DNA of 50,996 nucleotides, taken from NCBI GenBank assembly GCA_003251775.1, contig QKEK01000163.1, positions 1 through 50,996 on the forward strand, in the 5' to 3' direction. A program made the position numbers and the translations under genes. The notes beneath the pieces are model-generated. The model saw only the letters and a list, made by a program, of their open reading frames with translations. It had not been told where the DNA came from and searched no databases. This DNA comes from Clostridia bacterium. GTDB lineage: Bacteria > Bacillota > Clostridia > DSM-8532 > SZUA-474. This document shows positions 36,142 through 43,956 of this stretch, piece by piece; within the stretch, counting starts at the first letter, position 1, and each line of letters opens with the position of its first letter.

Positions 36142-36515
36142 TGAAAGAACTAAAATTTGTTGTTGTTGATGATGCTGTATTTATGAGGACACTATTAAGA
36201 AGGATGCTTGAGGAGATACCTGAATACACAGTCCTTGGTGAAGGCGGGAATGGGATTGAAGCTATTGAACAGGCAAAAAAGCATAAGCCAGATATAATGA
36301 CTTTAGATATAACTATGCCCGATATGGACGGAATTCAAGCAGTTAAGGAAATTATGAAGGTTAGCCCTGAGACAAAAATTATTATGGTTTCAGCTATGGG
36401 GCAGCAGTCGATGGTTATTGAGGCAATTAAGCTTGGGGCTAAGGATTTTGTAGTAAAGCCTTTTGATAAGTCAAGGGTGTATCAAGCAATTAAGAATGTA
36501 ATGGCAACCGGATAA
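36141..36515 (+). CDS. Stand-alone CheY-type response regulator
   Basis: 124 residues, a single receiver domain: acidic pair VVVDDAVFMRTLLRRML, phosphoacceptor Asp in TLDITMPDMDGIQAV, switch Ser in MVSAMG and Lys in VVKPFDKSRV. No output domain is present. It overlaps the rsmE stop by one base (TAATG), so it is co-translated with chaperone and rRNA-methylation genes rather than with chemotaxis genes. It may act as CheY for motility genes elsewhere; the partner kinase is unknown. Confidence 0.9.
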   Translation: MKELKFVVVDDAVFMRTLLRRMLEEIPEYTVLGEGGNGIEAIEQAKKHKPDIMTLDITMPDMDGIQAVKEIMKVSPETKIIMVSAMGQQSMVIEAIKLGAKDFVVKPFDKSRVYQAIKNVMATG

Positions 36516-36594
36516 TTACTTTAATAAGACTGTGTATGAGCAAAAAATTGACAGCATAATTAATTGGATAATAATTCAGTCAGTTTAACATTAG

Positions 36595-36653
36595 GTTGTC
36601 TACGCTATCGGAGATAGCGGACAACTTAAGAACCTTTATTTTTGTACAATAAA
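36595..36653 (-). repeat. GGTTCTTA hairpin element, copy R3
   Basis: On the minus strand GGTTCTTAA precedes GTTGTC-CGCTATC-TCC-GATAGCG-TA-GACAAC: outer stem arms at 36620-36625 and 36595-36600, inner stem 36604-36618. This is the best-formed copy, with an asymmetric TA bulge. It lies between the CheY-like gene and a long terminator hairpin. Confidence 0.65.
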
Positions 36654-36710
36654 AAGAACCTATAGATATGGATACCTTCCACAGGTAGTGTCCATATCTA
36701 TAGGTTCTTT
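36653..36710. terminator. Long bidirectional terminator hairpin between cheY-like gene and secG
   Basis: AAAGAACCTATAGATATGGA (36653-36672) pairs perfectly with its complement ending GGTTCTTT (36691-36710); the loop itself contains TACCT/AGGTA. A 20-bp stem between convergent genes fits a shared terminator. Its AAGAACC repeats the same heptamer found in copy R3 just upstream. Confidence 0.8.
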
Positions 36711-36750
36711 AGTTACTCATGTGTAATTACAAGATTAATTAATAAACTAT

Positions 36751-36996
36751 TTACTGCTTAAGCAAGACTTGAAGAACAAGTGATGTAATTAAGAATGCAA
36801 TAGCTACAAACGCAGTAATTTTACTAAGCAGAGCATCTATTGTTCTACCCTTATTTTTACCAAAAAATGTTTCAGCACCTCCTGCAATTGAACCACCTAA
36901 TCCAGCAGATTTACCTGATTGTAGCAGAACTATTGCAATTAAAGCTATAGCAATTAAAATATGAACAACGGTTAATACAATTTCTAATATATTCAT
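36751..36996 (-). CDS. secG: Protein translocase subunit SecG
   Basis: 81 residues with two transmembrane helices: ILEIVLTVVHILIAIALIAIVLLQSGKSAGLGGSIAGGAETFFGKNKG, the SecG signature (LLQ...GLGG...FFG), then ALLSKITAFVAIAFLITSLVLQVLL. It is an accessory subunit of the SecYEG channel. AGGAGG lies 9 bases before ATG 36996. Confidence 0.95.
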   Translation of the reverse strand: MNILEIVLTVVHILIAIALIAIVLLQSGKSAGLGGSIAGGAETFFGKNKGRTIDALLSKITAFVAIAFLITSLVLQVLLKQ

Positions 36997-37039
36997 TTAT
37001 TTTCAACCTCCTATTTGTAAGCTTTCATAGACAGCATAT

Positions 37040-37068
37040 ATTCTATCATATATCACCCATATTGACAA
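37040..37068 (-). promoter_or_regulatory. Promoter of secG
   Basis: Minus strand TTGTCA (37068-37063), 17-base spacer, TAGAAT (37045-37040). The -35 lies inside the left arm of the 37061-37118 palindrome. Confidence 0.6.
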
Positions 37069-37118
37069 GGAGTTTTACAAGCTTTTTCACAAAAAAGCTT
37101 GTAAAACTCCTTGTCAAT
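37061..37118. repeat. 27-bp perfect inverted repeat in the secG-hisA divergent promoter region
   Basis: ATTGACAAGGAGTTTTACAA... (37061-37087) is the exact complement of 37092-37118 with only four bases (CACA) between the arms. It carries the -35 regions of both divergent promoters. There is no U-run, so a simple terminator is unlikely. Confidence 0.95.
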
Positions 37119-37128
37119 AGTATATAAT
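37099..37128 (+). promoter_or_regulatory. Promoter of the hisA-like gene
   Basis: TTGTAA (37099-37104), 18-base spacer, TATAAT (37123-37128). The -35 is in the right arm of the palindrome. Confidence 0.5.
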
Positions 37129-37184
37129 GAACTGGATATTATTAATGTATTAAGCACATAAGTTTCACTTTTGAGGTAATTAGT

Positions 37185-37949
37185 ATGAATTTTAGACCGT
37201 GTATTGATATTCATAATGGAAGGGTCAAGCAAATAGTTGGCGGCTCGTTATCACAGGATTCAAGTAATATAATAGAAAATTTTGTATCTGATGAGGATGC
37301 TTCATTTTATGCAGAGCTTTTTAAAAAGGATAAATTATTTGGTGGGCATATAATAATGCTAGGACCCAATAATCAGGAACAAGCTTTAAAAGCCTTGAAG
37401 TCGTATCCAAATGGTATGCAGATTGGTGGAGGCATAACTTCTCAGAATGCGGCATTTTTTCTAGAAATGGGTGCTTCACATGTTGTTGTTACATCATATA
37501 TTTTTAAAGACGGAAGAATTGATTTTAATAATTTAGAGCAACTAGTATCTGAAGTTGGTAAAGAAAGACTAGTGTTAGATTTAAGTTGTAAGAAAAAGGA
37601 TGGCAATTACTACGTAATGACTGACAGATGGCAAAAGTTCACTGATTTTAAAGTAAATAAAGAGAATTTAAAATTCCTTTCTGGTTATTGTGATGAGTTT
37701 TTAGTTCATGCAGTGGACGTTGAAGGAAAGCGTAATGGTATACAGATGGATTTGGTTGAATTGTTGGGCTATGATTGTGGTATTACAGTTACATACGCTG
37801 GAGGAATAAACTCAATTGATGACATAGACATAATCAATGATTTAGGACAGAATAGGGTGAATTTTACAGTTGGAAGTGCGTTAGATATATTTGGTGGAAA
37901 CCTACGGTATACAGATATTGTAGAGTATTGTAGGTCAAAAGAAGGTTAG
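37185..37949 (+). CDS. hisA: Phosphoribosylformimino-AICAR ribotide isomerase, eukaryotic type
   Basis: 254 residues of the fungal/plant HIS6-type isomerase rather than the usual bacterial HisA. It has FRPCIDIHNGRVKQIVGGSL at the start, FVSDEDASFYAELFKKD, HIIMLGPNNQEQALKAL, MQIGGGITSQNA, ERLVLDLSCKKKDGNYYVMTDRWQKFTD, FLVHAVDVEGKRNGIQ, VTYAGGINSIDD and VGSALDIFGG. The phosphate-binding GGGI and YAGG loops are intact. It catalyses the fourth step of histidine biosynthesis (EC 5.3.1.16). No other his gene is adjacent. ATG 37185 follows TTGAGGT. Confidence 0.9.
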   Translation: MNFRPCIDIHNGRVKQIVGGSLSQDSSNIIENFVSDEDASFYAELFKKDKLFGGHIIMLGPNNQEQALKALKSYPNGMQIGGGITSQNAAFFLEMGASHVVVTSYIFKDGRIDFNNLEQLVSEVGKERLVLDLSCKKKDGNYYVMTDRWQKFTDFKVNKENLKFLSGYCDEFLVHAVDVEGKRNGIQMDLVELLGYDCGITVTYAGGINSIDDIDIINDLGQNRVNFTVGSALDIFGGNLRYTDIVEYCRSKEG

Positions 37950-38000
37950 AGTTTATTTATGGATATTAGCAAAGGAAGATATGTTAATTAATTATGAAAT

Positions 38001-38027
38001 ATCGCATCATAGTGTTTATGATGCGAT
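38001..38027 (+). terminator. Hairpin after hisA
   Basis: ATCGCATCAT (38001-38010) pairs with ATGATGCGAT (38018-38027); the following bases (TCGTTTG) are a poor U-run. Confidence 0.5.
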
Positions 38028-38037
38028 TCGTTTGTGG

Positions 38038-38043
38038 TATAAT
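38038..38043 (+). promoter_or_regulatory. Extended -10 element of the SNF2 operon
   Basis: TGTGG-TATAAT with a TGn extension; no good -35 (the hairpin occupies that position). The leader would be about 90 bases. Confidence 0.4.
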
Positions 38044-38135
38044 TAAATCAAATTCTTTTTCAATTAAGTATGGTATATATTCTTTTAGAATTTTCATTTA
38101 CTTAATTCAGAGTATTTATAAGGGTTTGGTGAGAG

Positions 38136-39932
38136 ATGGAGCAACCTCGGTTTACAAATGTAGATTTGATTAAAATACAAAACAGGAGCAATAATATAAA
38201 CATGTTAATGGATTTAGTTCCTGTCAACATGTCGTTTAAGGATGCCTTTGGAATTGAAGAGCTTCATATAAACAAGTCTATAAATAATTCTCCAGACCAG
38301 TTAAAACTAAGCCTGTTGGCACATACTCTTTCTGATATGAAGAGGATAGATAATATTTCTGCAATAGATTTGCTTGAGGGTAGAATTGAGCCATATCCCT
38401 ACCAATTATCAGTTGCATTAAATGTACTGAAGGATAAGTCTAGCATTGCTCTTCTAGCTGACGAAGTTGGTCTGGGTAAAACAATAGAGGTAGGAATTAT
38501 CCTCAAGGAGCATTTTATTAGGGGGAATATTAACACAGTATTAATAATAACACCTAAGGCATTGGTAAATCAATGGCAGGATGAAATGAGAGAGAAATTT
38601 GATGAGGAGTTTCTGACACCAGAGGATGATGAATTTAGTATATCTGGAAACAGAATTATCTTATCATACGATAAACTTGCTAGAAATGTAGAAAGCTTCT
38701 TATGTAGAAAATGGGACTTAGTGGTCGTAGATGAAGCTCACATGTTAATTAATTCTCAATCAAAAAGAAGAAAGGCAATAGCTATGCTAGATAGGAGATA
38801 TATCCTGCTTTGTACAGCTACTCCGCTTTGTAATAAATTGACTGATATCTACAGCTTAGTAGATATTTTGTACCCTGGTATATTAGGCACCGAAAGAGAG
38901 TTTAAGAAAAAGTATTTCAATGATAACACAGGGCGTGTTTGCAAGAGTGATATGCTATATGATTTAAGAAAAATTGTATCAAAGGTCATGATTAGAACCT
39001 TAAGGAATGAAAGTGGTGTACCTTTTCCACAAAGATTTGTGTATTCACTTCGTGTTAATGGAGAAAAGCAGGAATATGAGCTGTTTGAGACAGTTATTAA
39101 CTATTTAAAAAAATTATACAGTTCATCATTAAGTAATAGTAAAAATAGATTTGTAATTATGAAAGAGGTTATTGCTGTTCAACAATCCTTGTCTAGTAGT
39201 CCAAGAGCTTTGATAAAAAGTATGGAAAATAGGATAAACAGAGATTTAGAGGATACTGATGTAATAAAAGTAATAATAGATAAAGCAATGCAGATAAACA
39301 ATTATTCCAAGATTGAGGCTCTTATGGAAACGTTAACTAAATTGCATAATGAGCAGGCTGTTATATTTACCTTACGTTTAGAAACTGCTTATATGCTGGC
39401 AGATATGCTTAATGAAAACTTTATGCCTACAAGAGTGTATGAAGGGCGATTAAGTGGACACGAACGCTATAACCTTGTAAATGCTTTTAGAGAAGGTAAA
39501 GTAAAATATTTAGTAGCAACTGATGCAGCAGCAGAGGGCTTGAATTTACAAACAGCAAGTGTTGTTATTAATTATGATCTTCATTGGAATCCTATGAAGC
39601 TTGAGCAAAGGATAGGTAGAGTTCATAGGCGTGGTCAGAAAAAAGATGTAAGTGTATTTAATATTGTTATTAAGAATACGATAGATGATTATGTGCTTAA
39701 AATTCTCTTTGAAAAAATCGATCTTTTTAAAATGACTATTGGTGGAATTGAGGCTGTGCTTGCTGACAACAATGAAGATAAGAGTATAGAGGAAACTATT
39801 GTAGACATTTTGTTAAGAAATAATAGTAAGAGGGATGTTGAGGCTGAGTTAGCAAAGTTCGGCAATGATTTAGGGTATAGAAAGGAACAAAATGCTCTTT
39901 ACGAAGAATTTTCGCAGCTTATTTTAGATTGA
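38136..39932 (+). CDS. SNF2-family helicase/ATPase
   Basis: 598 residues. Superfamily 2 motifs are complete: Q-like YPYQLSVALNVL, motif I LLADEVGLGKTIEVGIIL (~residue 108), Ia VLIITPKALVNQW, II VVVDEAHML, III LLCTATPL, IV AVIFTLRLETA, V YLVATDAAAEGLNLQTASVVINYDLHWNP and VI EQRIGRVHRRGQ. There is no nuclease or DNA-recognition domain besides the short N-terminus. Such ATPases translocate on double-stranded DNA to remodel protein-DNA complexes. ATG 38136 has GGTGAG 4 bases upstream. First gene of a triad with a multi-zinc-finger protein and an Mrr-like protein. Confidence 0.93.
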   Translation: MEQPRFTNVDLIKIQNRSNNINMLMDLVPVNMSFKDAFGIEELHINKSINNSPDQLKLSLLAHTLSDMKRIDNISAIDLLEGRIEPYPYQLSVALNVLKDKSSIALLADEVGLGKTIEVGIILKEHFIRGNINTVLIITPKALVNQWQDEMREKFDEEFLTPEDDEFSISGNRIILSYDKLARNVESFLCRKWDLVVVDEAHMLINSQSKRRKAIAMLDRRYILLCTATPLCNKLTDIYSLVDILYPGILGTEREFKKKYFNDNTGRVCKSDMLYDLRKIVSKVMIRTLRNESGVPFPQRFVYSLRVNGEKQEYELFETVINYLKKLYSSSLSNSKNRFVIMKEVIAVQQSLSSSPRALIKSMENRINRDLEDTDVIKVIIDKAMQINNYSKIEALMETLTKLHNEQAVIFTLRLETAYMLADMLNENFMPTRVYEGRLSGHERYNLVNAFREGKVKYLVATDAAAEGLNLQTASVVINYDLHWNPMKLEQRIGRVHRRGQKKDVSVFNIVIKNTIDDYVLKILFEKIDLFKMTIGGIEAVLADNNEDKSIEETIVDILLRNNSKRDVEAELAKFGNDLGYRKEQNALYEEFSQLILD

Positions 39933-39964
39933 GGTAAGGTTGAAAGAAAATTACCAATTAAAAT

Positions 39965-40026
39965 GATTTAAATAGACAAGGTAAAAATATTTGATTTAGA
40001 TAGAGAAGGTATAAATATATGATTTA
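39965..40026. repeat. Tandem 28-bp repeat between SNF2 and zinc-finger genes
   Basis: Two diverged 28-base units (39965-39992 and 39993-40020), each starting GATTTA and containing AAGGTA-AAATAT, plus a third partial GATTTA. They are enclosed by GGTTGAAAG (39938-39946) and its complement CTTTCAACC (40027-40035), so the repeats sit in the loop of a possible hairpin. Confidence 0.7.
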
Positions 40027-40070
40027 CTTTCAACCTAGATTTGTGCCCGAAGAAAGGGGTGGACATAAAA

Positions 40071-42089
40071 ATGAAGGCATATAAAACTACTCTTCATCAA
40101 TTTGTAGAAGAATTTTATAGAATAAAAGATGCTAAGCTTGATATTATTGACGAAAATTATTTTAATGTCTCTTTTTCTGACGGAAGGATTTTACGATATA
40201 CCTATAACCCTAAGATAGCTAACGTAAACAAGGAAGTTAAGCTGCTTGCAAAAGGGACAAAGGCTTTAAATGAGCTTATAGAAGAAGCTGCTGTAAAAGG
40301 AGCATATTCAAATGTTGATATTGAATATACAAAGCAGTCTGTAGCTGAAAGCTTTAAGGAAAAAAAGTGTTGTGGCTTGTGTCAGTACTCAAATTTATGT
40401 GAGAGCAAGGATACTTGCTGTGATTTTTGTCATTATTATCGTGATTGTAATACAAGGATCATTAATGCTGAGTTCAAAGAGCTAGGAATAATTACACAGC
40501 AAACGCCAATAAACGCCATATGCTTTATTTTCAAGGTTGAGATTAATAATGACTATTCATTGGGCGATGGGCTACATAAGCGTATTATGATAAATATTAA
40601 TATGGATACAGGAGAGGTCCTGCCAGAGCTTATTGTTAATGGATTAGAAACCCTACAGATGAGAGAAGATATAGAGCCAAAAGGTATTTCCGATAAAGAC
40701 TATTATTTATACTATAAACAGGCAAGGGACATAGTGCAAGAGATGGTAATTCCACAGATGGAGCTATTTAAGCATCAGATGCAAGAGCCTTTAATGGAGA
40801 AAATAGAGGCTATTATTGAAAAACATTATATTGAATATCTAGATACATATACAAAAACAAAACCTGAGGAATCCGATGAGATGCAAAGTCAAGCAGTTCG
40901 CTTGTGTGAAAGAGAGTTGCAAGGTTATGCAGTAAATGTTACATTTAATCTGGAAAATGTATTTATTTACAAGACAAATAAGGATATTAGAAACCTAATA
41001 TTTAGTTTTAAGAACAAAGAAATTAGTAAAAATGTAGAAATACAGGTGGAGCTTTTTTTACATAAGGTTAATATTAGCTGTACTCATTGCGGTATAGAAA
41101 TAGATAAGGGATATATATGTTCAAATGAGCATGTATTATGCACAAAGTGCTCTACAAAATGTGAGATATGTGAGACTGTTTTATGTGATTCATGCGGAGA
41201 TGAAGGAATATCATGTTCTACATGCGGGTCATTGGTTTGTCCTGAGTGTACAGTTATATGTGAAAAGTGTGGAATTGAGGTATGTAATGATCATGCATAT
41301 TCTTGCAGCGTTTGTGGAAAGAAGCTTTGTATAGACTGCTATGAGTTATGCACTGAATGTGCTACAGTATTATGTAGTGAGCATGTGAATAACTGTGAAA
41401 TCTGTGAAGTGCCTATCTGTGAAGATCATTTGTATAAATGTGAGGTATGTGGTAAAGGACATTGTATAGAACACGTGTTTAAATGTGAAATGTGCGAAAA
41501 TGATAAAGGCTACCGATGTCAAGAGCATATAGTAGAGTCAAGCTTTAGTGCAAAGCATTTTTGTGGTAATCATATAGGAACCTGTTCTATATGTAAAAGG
41601 GTATTAGGAAAAAATGAAATAAATCTCTGTTCTATATGCTCAACTAATATGTGTCCAGAGCATTCGTATAAAAGCTCTGGTTGTGGAAAGCATTATTGTA
41701 AGCAGCACATAATTCAGTGTGAAGCCTGTGGAAAGCTATATTGTAGCTGTACAGAGTTTGATGAATGTATAATATGTGGTCAGAGCTATTGTGAAGGCTG
41801 TGTAAATGAAAAGGGTATATGCAAAATATGTAATGCTCTAAAAGAAATAAAATCTGAAAACACTATATTGAAAAAAGCAAAAGAGTTAGATGAAAGGTTA
41901 AATAAGTATACAAGGTTTTATTTTAGCAAAAGTGACAACAGATTAGTTATATATGCTCATAAGCTTATGGAAGACTATGTGGTGGTTTTTGATATTAACG
42001 ATAGTATTATTTATAGTAAACGAATTTTAATTAATGAAAGGTTAAAGCTAAGTGTTTCTAAGTTGTTATCAAAAAAGGAGGAGGAGTAA
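40071..42089 (+). CDS. Large cysteine-rich multi-zinc-finger protein
   Basis: 672 residues, not assignable to a characterised family. Residues ~1-330 form a mostly alpha/beta region with a small Cys cluster (KKCCGLCQYSNLCESKDTCCDFCHYYRDC). Residues ~337-590 are a long array of CxxC...C-x2-[CH] units about 16 residues apart (for example CEKCGIEVCNDH, CSVCGKKLCIDC, CEICEVPICEDH, CEVCGKGHCIEH, CEACGKLYCSC), resembling stacked B-box/treble-clef zinc fingers. The last ~80 residues are an alpha/beta tail. ATG 40071 has GGGGTGG 8 bases upstream; an in-frame TTG at 40041 lacks one. It lies between SNF2 and Mrr-like genes and is coupled to the latter. Probably a scaffold or nucleic-acid-binding subunit (inference). 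Confidence 0.8.
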   Translation: MKAYKTTLHQFVEEFYRIKDAKLDIIDENYFNVSFSDGRILRYTYNPKIANVNKEVKLLAKGTKALNELIEEAAVKGAYSNVDIEYTKQSVAESFKEKKCCGLCQYSNLCESKDTCCDFCHYYRDCNTRIINAEFKELGIITQQTPINAICFIFKVEINNDYSLGDGLHKRIMININMDTGEVLPELIVNGLETLQMREDIEPKGISDKDYYLYYKQARDIVQEMVIPQMELFKHQMQEPLMEKIEAIIEKHYIEYLDTYTKTKPEESDEMQSQAVRLCERELQGYAVNVTFNLENVFIYKTNKDIRNLIFSFKNKEISKNVEIQVELFLHKVNISCTHCGIEIDKGYICSNEHVLCTKCSTKCEICETVLCDSCGDEGISCSTCGSLVCPECTVICEKCGIEVCNDHAYSCSVCGKKLCIDCYELCTECATVLCSEHVNNCEICEVPICEDHLYKCEVCGKGHCIEHVFKCEMCENDKGYRCQEHIVESSFSAKHFCGNHIGTCSICKRVLGKNEINLCSICSTNMCPEHSYKSSGCGKHYCKQHIIQCEACGKLYCSCTEFDECIICGQSYCEGCVNEKGICKICNALKEIKSENTILKKAKELDERLNKYTRFYFSKSDNRLVIYAHKLMEDYVVVFDINDSIIYSKRILINERLKLSVSKLLSKKEEE

Positions 42090-43094
42090 ATGAGAAGTTT
42101 GAGTCTTTATGATAAGCTTTTAGAAATTTACTCAACAAAAAACAATCCTGAAAAAGCAGATTTATTGAGGTGTGTTGAAGTTTTTTTGCACAAAAAATAT
42201 GACTCCAAAAAAATAGAAGCAATTGTTGAAGGAATGATAAAAAAGTACGATTTTGAAATGCTAGCACAAAAAAGAAGGAATAGAAATTTATTAGCTAGTT
42301 CATTAGATTCAATTATACTAAATAAGGTACGCGAATCATATACTAGTGATAAAGAAATTAATATTGAAACTCTTTCTGAAATGCATCTGAAAGCACTAGC
42401 TAAGATTGTACTTATAAATTTGGGGTATGAGCTTTTGTATATTCCTCCAATTAATAGTGGAACAGTTGATTTTGTAGTTTACCGAAGACTATATAAGCGT
42501 GCGGTTTTTGTGCTTAATTCTGCCAATGCTTTTGAAATTAGTAAAAAACAGATAGAGAATGCTAGAAGGCTATCAACTCATCTGAATTGTGAGCAGCTAA
42601 TGGTATTTACAAATACTGATTTTAGTCAGGAGGCGTATAAATACGCTGAGCACTACCAGATATATTTAATTAACGGAAGTAAATTCACAATATTGGTAAG
42701 AGATCTTGTGGAGAGTAATCAGGAAAAGGAAAAGAAACTACAAGTGAAAGAAAATGAATTGCTTGAGGATGATAAACTGTTTCTTGAGGCTGATATTAAG
42801 AATGTAAAGACAAAGGTTAGGGTTATGGATGTTACATTTATTCCTGACTATGAAAAAAACGAGCTGGTTTTTGAAGGTGTACTTTTAAATGCAGGTAAGC
42901 ATCCTGTAACAAGGTTGATGGTTAATATAAGGCTCTATGGGAGAGACAGAAGCTTTAGGGATCTGTCCTGTGAATTAGGAGATTTGGCAAACGGAAACGA
43001 AGCTGAATTTAAAATCCAATTTGATATTTCTACTGAGTATGAATGGAAGAATATATATAAGTACATGATTAAGCTGAGTTATAGGAATATATAA
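42090..43094 (+). CDS. Mrr/restriction-endonuclease-fold-like protein
   Basis: 334 residues, ATG directly after the previous TAA with the GGAGGAG box inside that gene. The middle region (~95-215) follows the Mrr_cat pattern: LSEMHLKALAKIVLINLGYELLYIPPINSGTVDFVVYRR...KKQIENARRLSTHLNCEQLMVFTNTDFSQEAYKYAEHYQIYLINGSKFTILVRDL. The Asp of the GxxDF strand is present, but the usual Q-x-K catalytic pair appears replaced (AVFVLNS), so nuclease activity is doubtful. The C-terminus (~240-334) looks like a beta-sandwich (FEGVLLNAGKHPVTRLMVNIRLYG). The N-terminus is helical. The function is unknown; it is tied to SNF2 and zinc-finger partners by operon structure. Confidence 0.7.
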   Translation: MRSLSLYDKLLEIYSTKNNPEKADLLRCVEVFLHKKYDSKKIEAIVEGMIKKYDFEMLAQKRRNRNLLASSLDSIILNKVRESYTSDKEINIETLSEMHLKALAKIVLINLGYELLYIPPINSGTVDFVVYRRLYKRAVFVLNSANAFEISKKQIENARRLSTHLNCEQLMVFTNTDFSQEAYKYAEHYQIYLINGSKFTILVRDLVESNQEKEKKLQVKENELLEDDKLFLEADIKNVKTKVRVMDVTFIPDYEKNELVFEGVLLNAGKHPVTRLMVNIRLYGRDRSFRDLSCELGDLANGNEAEFKIQFDISTEYEWKNIYKYMIKLSYRNI

Positions 43095-43105
43095 CTAAGT
43101 AAATG

Positions 43106-43139
43106 TAATTATAATTATAATTATAATTATAATTATAAA
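43106..43139. repeat. ATAATT microsatellite
   Basis: About five and a half perfect tandem copies of a 6-base TAATTA-type unit, 12 bases after the Mrr-like stop codon; such tracts are prone to slippage. Confidence 0.85.
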
Positions 43140-43251
43140 TAGATATACTTTAATGAGTTTCTAATTATATGTTAATGCTTAATTAAGTACAGTTTAATGT
43201 AGATATTTTATAATAAGCTTAAGATAAAAAATTATAAGAGAGGCGATTGTT

Positions 43252-43743
43252 ATGGATTATAAAACAAATCTTGAGCTTGTAGATGAATTAAGAAAGAGAA
43301 CAAATTGTAGCTATGAAGAGGCTAAGGCGTTACTTGAAAAGCACAATTACAATATTGTTGAAGCAGTAGTTGATTATGAGAGATCACACAATGTGAATAT
43401 ACCCCACGGTGGTTTTTATAATAATCAAAATAATTGTAGTGGCTTTCATTCAACAAAGGGTTTTATTAGAAAGTGGTATGAAAAGGGAAAGACAACTAGA
43501 TTTGTTATAGAGGATGACGAGAAGAAGACAGTTATTAATATATCAATGAATATTTTCATTTTATCAATATTACTAGCTTTTTACTTTGTATTAGGCGGTT
43601 TAATTCTAGCTGTTATGACTAAATGTAGAATTAGGATTAAAAAGGCTGAGGGTGATGACGTAAACATCGGCAAGGTGATTAATAATGTTACAAATACTGT
43701 TACAAACTCTGTAAAGAATACTATGGGTACAGAAACAAAATAA
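43252..43743 (+). CDS. UBA/TS-N-like and DUF4342 membrane protein
   Basis: 163 residues. The N-terminus (LELVDELRKRTNCSYEEAKALLEKHNYNIVEAVVDYER) is a UBA-like helical bundle as in EF-Ts. The middle (KGKTTRFVIEDDEKKTVINISMNIFILSILLAFYFVLGGLILAVMTKCRIRI) matches DUF4342 with one or two membrane helices. The C-terminus has Asn/Thr/Val repeats (NNVTNTVTNSVKNT). GAGAGGCG precedes ATG 43252. The function is unknown; it has its own terminator. Confidence 0.8.
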   Translation: MDYKTNLELVDELRKRTNCSYEEAKALLEKHNYNIVEAVVDYERSHNVNIPHGGFYNNQNNCSGFHSTKGFIRKWYEKGKTTRFVIEDDEKKTVINISMNIFILSILLAFYFVLGGLILAVMTKCRIRIKKAEGDDVNIGKVINNVTNTVTNSVKNTMGTETK

Positions 43744-43792
43744 TTATTTGATATGTAAAACATAGCTTTTGATTGAATACAATGTTAATTAA

Positions 43793-43827
43793 AAAGAATC
43801 CTTAGAGGTAACTAGGGGTTCTTTTTT
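43793..43827 (+). terminator. Terminator after the DUF4342 gene
   Basis: AAAGAATCCTTAG (43793-43805) pairs with CTAGGGGTTCTTT (43812-43824) with G-U pairs, followed by T. Confidence 0.85.
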
Positions 43828-43956
43828 GCAGTGCTTTGTATAGAATATAGTTAAGCATTTATTGAAATACTAACTGATAATCAAATTTTTTACATAAAAA
43901 ACGTGTTGTTAAATTATAGTTTGTAGAAAAGTGAGGAAACGGAAATTCATCATTAA

